Virus record (IMG/VR): IMGVR_UViG_3300022602_000128
Coordinates: 1-54,541 of that record
Reading direction: 5' to 3' (one strand)
Source: a virus
Length of the DNA stretch: 54,541 nt
A program made the position numbers and the translations under genes. Of this stretch, positions 44,748-53,357 are shown piece after piece. The notes beneath the pieces are model-generated. The model saw only the letters and a program-made list of their open reading frames with translations, did not search any database and was not told the DNA's origin. Numbering within the stretch: position 1 is the stretch's first letter; every line of letters starts with the position of its first letter.

Positions 44748-46292
44748 ATGGCGTATAATTTAACACTTACAAACGGTTCGGCTCTGCTGACGCTAAATGA
44801 CGGTACCGAAGATTCAACTACCACAAGTATCAACTTAGTGGGGGAAAATTATACGGGCTATGGTCTACTCATCAATGAAAATTTTATTAAAATCCTGGAA
44901 AATTTCTCCAGCGCATCAGCACCCAACAACCCGCTACTAGGTCAATTATGGTGGGATAGCACAAACAAACACCTTTCAGTTTGGCAGGGCACAAATTGGA
45001 AGATTATTTCCAGCAGTCAAACTGGCGCAACACCTCCGCTGAACCCAGTAGTGGGTGACTTTTGGTGGAATACCGTAAACAGTCAGTTTAGCGTTTATAG
45101 TGGAACATCATGGATCTCAATCGGTCCGGCAATATTGCCCGGTGCGGCTATTACTGCTATTACTGGAAATACAGTAACTGATATTACATCAACTCCTCAT
45201 ACTGTTGGTAACGTATTGGTTAATAATAAGTTGGTTGCTGTTGCCAGTAGTGATTCAACAGCCTTTGTGCCGCAAACGTCTATATCAGGTTTATCTACAA
45301 TCAATCCTGGATTGAATTTTGCATCATCAGTTGAATCAACAATGATTACTTCTGCTAACTCTGCTATTGGTGTATCCAGTGGTAACCTGCAGATATCATC
45401 AACTGCAAACAGCAATGGTCTTAATCTTTCAGTCAATGTTGGTGGAACACAAACCAATGTACTGGCTTTCTCGGGAACAACCGGTTTGGGCGTAGTTAAT
45501 GGTACTCCCACTGCTCCGTTGGGAATTGCCACAAAGGGTTATGTAGACACACAGATATCTGCAATCACTGGTGGTGGTAGCGGAAACACAATTTTTGCAT
45601 CAAATTTATTACCAGCCGCTACACTAAATTATACCATTGGTAATGTATCTAGACAATGGTTGACTGGCTACTTTGGTACAGTTTCTGCAGGCAATGTATA
45701 CGCCGCAACGATAGGTAATTCGGGTGCAACCATAACAGGTACAATCGCTACGGCAAGCCAAACAAATATCACAGCAATAGGAACTATTGCAACTGGTACT
45801 TGGCAAGGTAACATAGTTAACCCCACATATGGTGGTACTGGTGTCAACAACGGATCCAACACCCTGACTCTAAGTGGTGGTAGTTATACTCTAAATCAAA
45901 GCGTGGTAAACGGTGCCGCCCCAACATTTGTTGGTACAAACTTTAGCGGAACTGCCGCAAATTTGACTGTGGGTGCGGTCACCAACGGAGTTTACACCAG
46001 CGGTTCATATGCAAACCCTGTATGGATAACAAGTTTGGCATATGGTAAATTAACTGGTGCTCCCACAAGTTTAAATGCTTTTAGTAATGATCCTGGATAT
46101 CAAACAGCATCGGGTTCTGTGGCACATGCAACCACTGCTAGTTCTACCCCATCATTGTCAACAACTAATTTTGCAGTGTTCCAATCCGGTAGCAAATTAT
46201 ATTTTCAATACAACGGAACAAATATTGCATCACTTGACAGTTCTGGCAACTTTATTGCCCTAAATAACATAACAGCCTTCGCATCTCCATAA
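44748..46292 (+). CDS. Fibre protein B (paralogue of the protein at 40695-42092)
   Basis: A 514-residue protein sharing the whole N-terminal domain of fibre protein A: LTLNDGTEDSTT, LINENFIKILENFSS and the W-rich GQLWWDSTNKHLSVWQGTNW and GDFWWNTVNSQFSVYSGTSW repeats (about 64-122). The C-terminal 250 residues are long beta-repeats (GTIATASQTNITAIGTIATG, GTWQGNIVNPTYGGTG) typical of fibre shafts. It has an AGGAT ribosome site and its own late box. Different C-termini on a common base suggest an exchangeable-fibre pair for the same attachment point. No tip or chaperone domain was recognised. Confidence 0.65.
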   Translation: MAYNLTLTNGSALLTLNDGTEDSTTTSINLVGENYTGYGLLINENFIKILENFSSASAPNNPLLGQLWWDSTNKHLSVWQGTNWKIISSSQTGATPPLNPVVGDFWWNTVNSQFSVYSGTSWISIGPAILPGAAITAITGNTVTDITSTPHTVGNVLVNNKLVAVASSDSTAFVPQTSISGLSTINPGLNFASSVESTMITSANSAIGVSSGNLQISSTANSNGLNLSVNVGGTQTNVLAFSGTTGLGVVNGTPTAPLGIATKGYVDTQISAITGGGSGNTIFASNLLPAATLNYTIGNVSRQWLTGYFGTVSAGNVYAATIGNSGATITGTIATASQTNITAIGTIATGTWQGNIVNPTYGGTGVNNGSNTLTLSGGSYTLNQSVVNGAAPTFVGTNFSGTAANLTVGAVTNGVYTSGSYANPVWITSLAYGKLTGAPTSLNAFSNDPGYQTASGSVAHATTASSTPSLSTTNFAVFQSGSKLYFQYNGTNIASLDSSGNFIALNNITAFASP

Positions 46293-46293
46293 T

Positions 46294-47316
46294 ATGACAT
46301 TACCCACAAGTGCTATATCAATGTCGCAGGTCAACACAGAACTTGGGTTGTCAAGTACTCAATCCATCAGTTTTAACGACAGTGGTGTTAGATACTTAAC
46401 CAGCGAGTCTGGTATTGCTTCTGGTGGTGGTTCGTCAGGCACAACCAATTCCATGTATGAACTATTGGGCAAAGCGTATGTGTTTGAGTTTAATATGCCC
46501 GGTGGTTATAATTTAGATTTATACACTGCGGCAATCAACGCCGGGTGGAATGGATCTCGACCTCTGATAGCCGTAGTTCCTTCCGGAACTGTTATTGGAT
46601 CTACATCCACTGGTTCTCCGGCATTGACAATACAAAATTCCTTCCCTCGCGGCGTCACTCTAATTAATCAGGGATATATTATTGGTGCAGGTGGTGCCGG
46701 AGGCAATAGTCAGTGGATCAATGACTCAATTAATAACGGAGCACCGGCACAACCCAATTCTACTCCATTGTCCAGCACGGGCGGTAATGGCGGGCCTGCG
46801 ATATCAGTTTCAGTAGCAGTGACCATACAAAATAATGGCATCATTGGTGGTGGGGGTGGTGGGGGTGGCTCTGCTATAGTCGGCGACCATGTATATTGGA
46901 CTCTAGCAGATGGCGAGGGTGGCGGTGGTGCTGGCTCGGTGCCGGGCAGTGGCGGATTGACTTACGGATATTGGGACCAGGGCAATTATGCATGGTATCA
47001 GGGCAGTGGGTACTACTCTATGGGCGGAACAAATGCTCAAGGCGGATCGTTAACTGGTGGTGGATTGGGGTCTACGGGCCAATATGGCTATGGGCAACGA
47101 CAATCAACTTACTCCTTTTTAAACGGCCAGGGCACTGTTCAAGGGTATAGTTGCAGTGGCGGCAACGGCGGAGGTTTGGGATCATCTGGCGGTAGCGGTA
47201 CCAGTAATACCGACCCAGGTAGCAATAAATCTGGTGGTGCCGGTGGCGCCGCAGTATTGGGCAGTAGTAATGTATCTTGGTCACCACAGGGTACAACTTA
47301 CGGGGCGCTGTCTTAA
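46294..47316 (+). CDS. Glycine-rich receptor-binding tip-like protein
   Basis: A 340-residue protein. The N-terminus (ISMSQVNTELGLSSTQSISFNDSGVRYL, about 8-35) is a common fibre-tip or tail-tip attachment motif. A beta module follows, and from about 130 an unbroken series of Gly-rich stretches (IIGAGGAGGNS, GGGGGGGGSA, GGGGAGSVPGSGG) as in gp38-type adhesins with polyglycine helices, ending in GGAGGAAVLGSSN. The gene starts one base after the fibre gene. It probably determines host range with the adhesin at 42093. Downstream lie two host-type promoters. Confidence 0.62.
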   Translation: MTLPTSAISMSQVNTELGLSSTQSISFNDSGVRYLTSESGIASGGGSSGTTNSMYELLGKAYVFEFNMPGGYNLDLYTAAINAGWNGSRPLIAVVPSGTVIGSTSTGSPALTIQNSFPRGVTLINQGYIIGAGGAGGNSQWINDSINNGAPAQPNSTPLSSTGGNGGPAISVSVAVTIQNNGIIGGGGGGGGSAIVGDHVYWTLADGEGGGGAGSVPGSGGLTYGYWDQGNYAWYQGSGYYSMGGTNAQGGSLTGGGLGSTGQYGYGQRQSTYSFLNGQGTVQGYSCSGGNGGGLGSSGGSGTSNTDPGSNKSGGAGGAAVLGSSNVSWSPQGTTYGALS

Positions 47317-47328
47317 CTATTATGGCTA

Positions 47329-47376
47329 TTGACTTGCTCAAGTCATAAGTATATAATATAGTCTAGTGTCTTAGAC
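47329..47376 (+). promoter_or_regulatory. Sigma70-type promoter with two inverted repeats
   Basis: TTGACT (47329-47334), a 17-base spacer, and TATAAT (47352-47357). A perfect 7-bp inverted repeat, TGACTTG-ct-CAAGTCA (47330-47345), overlaps the -35, and GTCTA/TAGAC (47361-47376) covers the predicted start. This looks like a regulated early promoter for the gene at 47396. Confidence 0.7.
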
Positions 47377-47395
47377 AATTACATAGGATTTTACA

Positions 47396-48382
47396 ATGGC
47401 ATACAGTCAAGGCGGCATAATTGCGGCAACTGATTATAACGGTTTTGTTGGTACTAGCCCGAGTAGTACTGCCAATCAAATTAACACAATTTGGGCAGTG
47501 GGCAACGGTCAATATGGATATGGGCAAACGGCCCTGGCCCAGGTTTCTACTAGTGGTACTGTTACAGCCGCTCAATGGGCCAGTGCTATTAACTCATTGA
47601 ATAGTATAAAAACACACCAAACAGGTAGCGGAACTGGCATCGGTGCTCCCACTGCTGGTAGTTTAGTTTCTTATTTAAGCACCTTCAGTTCAAGTATCAG
47701 TACAGCATATACAAATCATTTACTTTTCAATAGTCAGGGTACAACAGTAACTGGCAGTAACTTTGCTGGAAATATATCCGATACCAATAGCCAAGGGGCA
47801 TACACACAAACATTTACAAGAACCATTACATTCCCCAGTGGTGACGCGGCACGTTATTTCTTTAATGCCGGTGGACAGTTAAACTTTGTGGTTTCCAGCG
47901 CAACAAATAACGATAGCACTAGTCGTTCTGGTGACATGGTTACACTGGCAGCAACTAACCTTGGTGGATTTACTGCATTTCGTGCCACAACTGGTGGTGG
48001 CAGAACTGGTAGTGGAGGTACATTGAACACCAACGCCACTGGAGTTGGTTATTACAATCTAACCACAACGCCACAGACATTGGTTGGAATTACCAGCACT
48101 ACTAGCGGATATACCAGTGACACTGCAACATTGACAGTACAATCTAATGGTGCACAGGGCTCAAATGGTGATGTAGGATCCGTTATTACTTTTGTGTTGT
48201 CGTTGACATCTGCGGCACGCCCAACACTAACTGCTCCAACTTGGGCAGGAGTTGGCACTGCGCCCACAGTTAACACCGTAGTGAATGATACAATCAATGT
48301 CACAGTTAATCATAGAATTGACATTATTCCTCCAGAAACCACTAACTTGACTTCGAGTTGGGGTTCAATCGTAGTAGCCTAA
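47396..48382 (+). CDS. Hypothetical virion or surface protein with beta-rich domains
   Basis: A 328-residue protein. The N-terminal part is helical and polar (ANQINTIWAVGNGQYGYGQTALAQ; AAQWASAINSLNSIKTHQTG), the rest rich in S, T, G and N with a FTRTITFPSGDAARYFFNAGGQLNFVVSS block. This segment type recurs in aquatic T4-like phages as a hypothetical structural protein, perhaps a head decoration or fibre. It is preceded by a strong sigma70-like promoter and an AGGAT ribosome site, unlike its late-promoter neighbours. No catalytic motif was seen. Confidence 0.55.
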   Translation: MAYSQGGIIAATDYNGFVGTSPSSTANQINTIWAVGNGQYGYGQTALAQVSTSGTVTAAQWASAINSLNSIKTHQTGSGTGIGAPTAGSLVSYLSTFSSSISTAYTNHLLFNSQGTTVTGSNFAGNISDTNSQGAYTQTFTRTITFPSGDAARYFFNAGGQLNFVVSSATNNDSTSRSGDMVTLAATNLGGFTAFRATTGGGRTGSGGTLNTNATGVGYYNLTTTPQTLVGITSTTSGYTSDTATLTVQSNGAQGSNGDVGSVITFVLSLTSAARPTLTAPTWAGVGTAPTVNTVVNDTINVTVNHRIDIIPPETTNLTSSWGSIVVA

Positions 48383-48393
48383 TCCAAAATCAG

Positions 48394-48422
48394 TTGACAT
48401 CGACCCCGTGTTGTGTTATACT
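48394..48422 (+). promoter_or_regulatory. Strong sigma70-type promoter before the modification cassette
   Basis: TTGACA (48394-48399), exactly 17 bases, then TATACT (48417-48422). The transcript would start at or next to the ATG at 48429, so the first gene may be leaderless. This would allow host polymerase to express the glycosyltransferase/radical-SAM operon early, apart from the late structural genes. Confidence 0.72.
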
Positions 48423-48428
48423 GTGTAG

Positions 48429-48758
48429 ATGGACTTAGACACATTCAAATCATACATCACGGTGGCCACAGACTACCAAGTTAACAAGCGTATTCTCCGA
48501 GAGAAAATCCAAACCGATTTGCATTTTGCCTACAATGGCGGCTTGTTTAAAGCCACTCCCGAATTGATATTATTTGCAAATGCATGGCCTCGGACTCGAG
48601 ACTTGTACCTGGAAGACACATATCAAAATCCCATACACATTCCCGATCCTGAAGTCTTTGCAGAGAAGTGTCAAGAATGTTATTCTAAAGTAATGAACCG
48701 CTGGCATCAACAACATGACGAACTCAAAAAACTTAGAAAAATCCACTTCAACATCTAG
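48429..48758 (+). CDS. Small protein of unknown function heading the cassette
   Basis: A 109-residue, mixed alpha/beta, soluble protein (TFKSYITVATDYQVNKRILREKIQTD; WPRTRDLYLEDTYQNPIHIPDPEVF; helical C-terminus with KCQECYSKVMNRW). No known family was recognised. It lies six bases after the -10 box of a sigma70-like promoter and overlaps the first glycosyltransferase gene by 44 bases. It could be an adaptor for the following enzymes, but this is context only. There is no separate ribosome site before the ATG. Confidence 0.55.
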   Translation: MDLDTFKSYITVATDYQVNKRILREKIQTDLHFAYNGGLFKATPELILFANAWPRTRDLYLEDTYQNPIHIPDPEVFAEKCQECYSKVMNRWHQQHDELKKLRKIHFNI

Positions 48759-49533
48759 GGGTGTTGTTGTATTTGCATTCAATACCAAGACTGTTGACTA
48801 CGTAAAGATTGCAGATCGCACAAGTCAACTTGCAAGTCGGTACCTAGGGTTGCCTGTTACATTGATAACTGATCATGACGCAGATCCCAAGTTTAGATAC
48901 GACAACATAATCACAATAGATCCACAAGGGGATAATTTTAGAGATGGAGTTGTACAATGGAGAAACTTTGGTAGACACTATGCCTATAGTCTAAGCCCTT
49001 ACGATGAGACTGTGCTTTTAGATACTGATTATTTGGTATTGGACAATAGTCTTAACACACTGTTTGAAACTGATTTTGACTACAAATTAATGCATCACAA
49101 TACAAACTATGCGGGTGCGGTTTACGAACAAATGGGCGAAGTTAGTTTGCCATTTGTTTGGGCCACAGTGGTGCTATTTCGTAAATCAAAACGTGCAGAA
49201 TTATTATTTGATCTAGTGGGAAAGATACAACGCAACTACAATTATTACAGAGCATTGTATAATATTCGTGAAGGCAATTATAGAAACGATTATGCGTTTG
49301 CTATCGCTAACAATATCTTAAACGGATACAACTTAAATGAAGATCAAGGAATTCCGTGGCCTATGTTTACTATAGAAGAAAAGATTGATCAAGTGTTATA
49401 TGACAGCAATTTTTTATACGTATACAGTAAAGAAACTGGCCGAGCAGTACCTAGACAAAACACACACGTCATGGACAAACAATATCTACAAAGTCATGAT
49501 TTTGAACAATTGATAAATGGACTACTAGCATGA
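48715..49533 (+). CDS. Glycosyltransferase-like protein (GT-A type), copy 1
   Basis: A 272-residue protein. The order GVVVFAFNT, LGLPVTLITDHD and ETVLLDTDYLVLDN (about 16-115) fits a GT-A fold, with DTDYLV as the DxD metal and nucleotide-sugar site. The later SLPFVWATVVLFRKS and DYAFAIANNILNGYN blocks complete the pattern of small phage and bacterial glycosyltransferases. It is related to the next gene (FAINTPEVDYGRLAY) and probably arose by duplication. The gene overlaps the one before and ends in ATGA with the one after. The sugar donor and acceptor are unknown. Confidence 0.65.
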   Translation: MTNSKNLEKSTSTSRGVVVFAFNTKTVDYVKIADRTSQLASRYLGLPVTLITDHDADPKFRYDNIITIDPQGDNFRDGVVQWRNFGRHYAYSLSPYDETVLLDTDYLVLDNSLNTLFETDFDYKLMHHNTNYAGAVYEQMGEVSLPFVWATVVLFRKSKRAELLFDLVGKIQRNYNYYRALYNIREGNYRNDYAFAIANNILNGYNLNEDQGIPWPMFTIEEKIDQVLYDSNFLYVYSKETGRAVPRQNTHVMDKQYLQSHDFEQLINGLLA

Positions 49534-50372
49534 GTCAACATCGAGAACAACAGGGTTTTTTAACCTTTGCAATTAACACGCCCGAAGTTGACTACGGCAG
49601 ACTGGCGTACCTACAATGCTTGAATGTTAAAGCCACACAACAAGAAAACCGTTATGCAGTTATAGCAGATGAAGCAACTTACAATTCATTCAACAACAAA
49701 CAACTGAATGCATTTGATTACATTATTAGACTGCCCGAGGGAATTGAACAAAATCCCTTTATGACAGAACCCTATGTGTTTTCTCTTACTCCATTTAAAG
49801 AAACTATAAAACTGGAAAGTGATTTACTATTTACCCGCAGTATCGATCATTGGTGGACTGCATTTAGACTTCGAGATGTTTGTTTGGGTAATGGCGCCAA
49901 AAATATTATGGACACACCCAGTGCGATTAGAAAATACAGACAATTGTTTGATGCAAACCGTTTACCTGATGTTTACACAGGTTTGATGTATTTTAGATAT
50001 ACAAAAACCGCCATGCAATTTTTCGAACTTGCTAGGTTTGTATTTAAGGAATGGAATTTCATTAAAACTTATCTTGAAGGTGTAGACCTAGAACTAAATC
50101 CCACAACAGATGTTGTATATGCATTGGCTGCATTGATATTGGGGGAAGAAGCAGTCACAATACCTAGCATGGACTTTATAAACTTTGTACACATGAAGTC
50201 GGGCTTTAATGGTTGGAGTGATGCACGTAGTTGGTTAGAAACTGTGATGCATGAACGTGATGGTGATGTTATACGTATCAACAATTTAAATCAGTATAGT
50301 CCTGTACATTATCATGACAAGACATACGCCACACAGGAACTAATAGAATATTATGAGCAACGACTGGGATAA
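49530..50372 (+). CDS. Glycosyltransferase-like protein (GT-A type), copy 2
   Basis: A 280-residue protein with the same layout as the preceding gene: GFLTFAINTPEVDYG, then YAVIADEAT, then ETIKLESDLLFTRS. ESDLLF replaces DTDYLV, so the first Asp of the DxD is Glu and catalysis may be altered or lost. The C-terminal half (VYTGLMYFRYTK; TDVVYALAALILGEEAVTIPSM) is again GT-like. It overlaps its neighbours (ATGA with the one before, 20 bases with the one after). The pair could add successive sugars, or one could be regulatory. Confidence 0.6.
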   Translation: MSQHREQQGFLTFAINTPEVDYGRLAYLQCLNVKATQQENRYAVIADEATYNSFNNKQLNAFDYIIRLPEGIEQNPFMTEPYVFSLTPFKETIKLESDLLFTRSIDHWWTAFRLRDVCLGNGAKNIMDTPSAIRKYRQLFDANRLPDVYTGLMYFRYTKTAMQFFELARFVFKEWNFIKTYLEGVDLELNPTTDVVYALAALILGEEAVTIPSMDFINFVHMKSGFNGWSDARSWLETVMHERDGDVIRINNLNQYSPVHYHDKTYATQELIEYYEQRLG

Positions 50373-50691
50373 TTTCGACAGTCTAATTAAACCTATACCC
50401 AATCAAGATTTGGAATATAGGATTTATTATAATGCAGAAGGTAATATCACAAGTTGTAGTATGCGGGATCATGCACTGGGAGACTATATAGTAGTGTCCA
50501 AAGATGTATACGATCATTATTTTCAATACCAAGTTATAAATGGAAAACTTAAAAAAATTGACAGTGATGCCAAGTACAGAGTAAAGTTGCAAAAAAGCAA
50601 TAAAGGGGTTGCAGTTGTAGCGGGACACGCTGGGCTTGTAATAGAAGATGAAGATTATAAAGATATAGAATATTATGCAAGAATTAATTGA
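50353..50691 (+). CDS. Small protein of unknown function
   Basis: A 112-residue protein starting in the last codons of the preceding gene. Composition is balanced, with beta-rich stretches (LEYRIYYNAEGNITSCSM, GDYIVVSKDVYDHYFQYQV, KGVAVVAGHAGLVIEDED). Nothing catalytic is visible and the family was not recognised. The 17-base overlap with the next gene shows that it is part of the operon. Confidence 0.55.
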   Translation: MSNDWDNFDSLIKPIPNQDLEYRIYYNAEGNITSCSMRDHALGDYIVVSKDVYDHYFQYQVINGKLKKIDSDAKYRVKLQKSNKGVAVVAGHAGLVIEDEDYKDIEYYARIN

Positions 50692-51571
50692 TATAGCAGA
50701 CTTAGATGTAATTTATTTGACTTATGATGAGCCCAAACGAGAAGAATTTTGGATTAAGATACAGAACATGGTGCCTTGGGCGCAAAGAGTGGACGGCGTT
50801 AAGGGTTCAGATGCGGCGCATAAAGCAGCCGCTGATGTCAGCACCACTGATCGCTTTGTGCTCGTTGATGGCGACAATATTCCCGATCCCAGTTTCTTCA
50901 ACTTACAATTGGATTCACGAATTAATACTCGTGGTGTATTTCGTTATCGTGCCAGGAATAACATTAATGGCTTGATGTATGGCAACGGTGGATTGAGCAT
51001 TTGGCACAAGGACTTTGTCCACAACATGAAGACGCATGAGAATACGGATGGCACAGATGCAACCGCTGTGGAGTTTTGTTTCCACCCTGACTATTGGGCT
51101 ATGCATGACTGCTATAGCACCACATACCCTGATGCCACTCCGTTTCAAGCATGGAGGGCAGGATTTAGAGAAGGTGTCAAGATGTGTTTGGACCGTGGAG
51201 CAAAGCCCAGTATTGCTGAGTTTAAAACTCGTGTGGTTAGTCGCAACATGGACAATCTCAGCATTTGGCACAATGTAGGTGCTGACAATGAGAATGGTGT
51301 TTGGGCCATGGCTGGTGCTAGACAAGGCACGTACAACACAATGCTCAGTGACTGGGATTATCGAGAAGTACAGGACTTTGGGATGTTAGCAGAGTATTGG
51401 GAAGAGACTGTACAACATTTTAATCCCGAGGACTTTCTCCACAATTATGAAGAAGAATTAACACAACGTCTAGGATTGCCAATGGTTAATTTGGATTCTG
51501 AACAAAGCAAATTTTTCAAGCACCATTATAAAAGTAATTTTAAAAATACAGGACCAATGGTAAGAGAATGA
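50675..51571 (+). CDS. Glycosyltransferase-like protein with DGDN motif
   Basis: A 298-residue protein. DLDVIYLTYDEPKREEFW near the start, KGSDAAHKAAADVSTTDRFVLVDGDNIPDPSFF (about 43-75) with DGD as probable DxD, and later SIWHKDFV and EYWEETVQHF blocks, consistent with a GT-A glycosyltransferase of unassigned specificity. Cysteines in FCFHPDYWAMHDC and CLDRG may be structural. It is the third GT-like gene in the cassette and overlaps both neighbours (17 and 4 bases). Confidence 0.6.
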   Translation: MQELIDIADLDVIYLTYDEPKREEFWIKIQNMVPWAQRVDGVKGSDAAHKAAADVSTTDRFVLVDGDNIPDPSFFNLQLDSRINTRGVFRYRARNNINGLMYGNGGLSIWHKDFVHNMKTHENTDGTDATAVEFCFHPDYWAMHDCYSTTYPDATPFQAWRAGFREGVKMCLDRGAKPSIAEFKTRVVSRNMDNLSIWHNVGADNENGVWAMAGARQGTYNTMLSDWDYREVQDFGMLAEYWEETVQHFNPEDFLHNYEEELTQRLGLPMVNLDSEQSKFFKHHYKSNFKNTGPMVRE

Positions 51572-52515
51572 TTAACTTGCCCAACAAAGATCGCGTAATA
51601 TTTGATCTTGCCCTACGTGTTGTGGACATGATAAAAGAATATCAAGTAACGGGCAACCTTGTATTGGAAACTAATTCAGAAGGGTTAAGTTTGGCCAGTG
51701 CAAACTTTTATCCTATATTAGATTATATATGTAATCAGTTTAGTATAGACAAGTCTAGGGTTACTATCGTCACCAATAATGCCGAAGAGTCCCATCCCGA
51801 ATACACAATACAAGTCAATGGAGATCATTGGATCTCTAATTGTAAACCAATTTTTAATTACGTTCTAAAGGAAAAAACATTTGAATATACCGCAGGTGCT
51901 TTCTTTGGAAAACCCAATTGGCATAGATTAGTCTTAGGCGCTTGGTTATATAAAGATCCACAATGCCTTTTGACTATGCATTATAATCCGCAAGATGAGC
52001 GTCATAGGATTGATGCTGGTTTTGGTGATATAAATATTATGGCACCTGAAGAGTTGACGGCTGTAACGGAGTTTGTTAACAAATGTCCTATCATACTTGA
52101 TGACGGATTTTTGAATTATACAATCGGTCCACCCATACACTATAATATTATACACCAATATCACAAAATATTTGTTGATGTTGTGAGTGAAACTTATGTG
52201 TCTGGCTTGTCGTTCTTTCCTACAGAGAAAACGCTAAGACCCATTATTGCCAAGACTCCCTTTATAGCAATGGGACCGGCTGGATACTTGAATAATTTAA
52301 AGCGTATGGGATTCAAAACATTCAACAGTTGGTGGGACGAGAGTTACGATGACCTTAGTGATTATGATCGTGTCAAGGCTATACAATGCACAATGGCACC
52401 TATATTAAAATTGTCATCAAGCGATCTTCGAGAACTAACCAAGGACATGACTCCAATATTAGAGCACAATAGACTACATCTACGCAAACTCAATGCAGAA
52501 AGTGTTAAACTATGA
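51568..52515 (+). CDS. Possible fucosyltransferase-like (GT10/GT-B) protein
   Basis: A 315-residue protein. The C-terminal motif FFPTEKTLRPIIAKTPFIAMGP (about 212-233) resembles the TEK...PI..GP signature of GT10 alpha-fucosyltransferases and other GT-B enzymes. The N-terminal half looks alpha/beta (DRVIFDLALRVVDMIKEYQ; RVTIVTNNAEESHPEY). The gene is joined to its neighbours by ATGA overlaps and lies next to the radical SAM gene. Donor and acceptor are unknown and the family assignment is weak. Confidence 0.5.
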   Translation: MINLPNKDRVIFDLALRVVDMIKEYQVTGNLVLETNSEGLSLASANFYPILDYICNQFSIDKSRVTIVTNNAEESHPEYTIQVNGDHWISNCKPIFNYVLKEKTFEYTAGAFFGKPNWHRLVLGAWLYKDPQCLLTMHYNPQDERHRIDAGFGDINIMAPEELTAVTEFVNKCPIILDDGFLNYTIGPPIHYNIIHQYHKIFVDVVSETYVSGLSFFPTEKTLRPIIAKTPFIAMGPAGYLNNLKRMGFKTFNSWWDESYDDLSDYDRVKAIQCTMAPILKLSSSDLRELTKDMTPILEHNRLHLRKLNAESVKL

Positions 52516-53357
52516 ATTACATAGACTATTGCGAATTTTATATTACCAATGTATGCAACCTTGCTTGTCCGGGATGTAATAGATTCAACAATTATAAATT
52601 TACAGGATTCCAACGTTGGGACGAATACAAAGATGATTATACCAAATGGAGCAAGGAGTTGACTTTTGGTAGTATTGCTGTTTTGGGCGGTGAACCGTTA
52701 TTGAATCCCGATTTTATGAAATGGGTCAGTGGTTTGCGATCACTGTGGCCATCGGCAATACTAAGAATTATCAGTAATGGGTTTCAACTGCCCAAAGTAA
52801 AAGGGCTATACGAGCATCTACTTGTAAGTAGAAAAACACAACTTTGGGTGGGTATTCACAATAAGAAACACAAAAGCGAGATCTTTAATATTGTTGAAAA
52901 CTTTTTAACCGCACCATTTAAGTATGAATTTAATGGCGATAACAAGTATCAAGAGTATATGACAATCACTGATGCCAATGGTATTCGAGTTAGAATAGAA
53001 TACAATTGGTGGTTCCATCAAGGAGCATTGATCAAACAGGACAATAAACTTACCCTACACACCAGTAATGCCGAAAAAGCACACGCCAACTGTCATATGA
53101 AAACGTGTCATCATTTTATAAGGGGCAAGTTATATAAATGCGGAGTAGTTGCGGTACTGCCCGAATTCTCTCAACAACATCCCCTAGAATTAACAACTGA
53201 TGATAGAGGTTTGATGCAGGGGTACACACCATTATCAATCGCAGACAGTGCAGAAACAAAAGCAACATTTATCAGCAACCTACCCAATGCAATACCACAA
53301 TGCAAGTTCTGTCCGGAGGCATACAAAGGTGATCAGATCTTTGCAGAACTCAAATGA
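52512..53357 (+). CDS. Radical SAM enzyme with SPASM-like C-terminal cysteines
   Basis: A 281-residue radical S-adenosylmethionine enzyme. The [4Fe-4S] motif is C15-x3-C19-x2-C22 (VCNLACPGC), then the GGEPLLNP (SAM-binding glycine) motif near 59. C-terminal cysteines (CHMKTCHHFIRGKLYKCG and CKFCPEAY, about 194-272) look like an extra cluster-binding SPASM/twitch region. Radical SAM/SPASM proteins modify peptides, sugars or methylated substrates. The substrate here is unknown; among glycosyltransferases a sugar or fibre-peptide target is plausible. Start and end overlap neighbours by ATGA. Confidence 0.82.
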   Translation: MNYIDYCEFYITNVCNLACPGCNRFNNYKFTGFQRWDEYKDDYTKWSKELTFGSIAVLGGEPLLNPDFMKWVSGLRSLWPSAILRIISNGFQLPKVKGLYEHLLVSRKTQLWVGIHNKKHKSEIFNIVENFLTAPFKYEFNGDNKYQEYMTITDANGIRVRIEYNWWFHQGALIKQDNKLTLHTSNAEKAHANCHMKTCHHFIRGKLYKCGVVAVLPEFSQQHPLELTTDDRGLMQGYTPLSIADSAETKATFISNLPNAIPQCKFCPEAYKGDQIFAELK

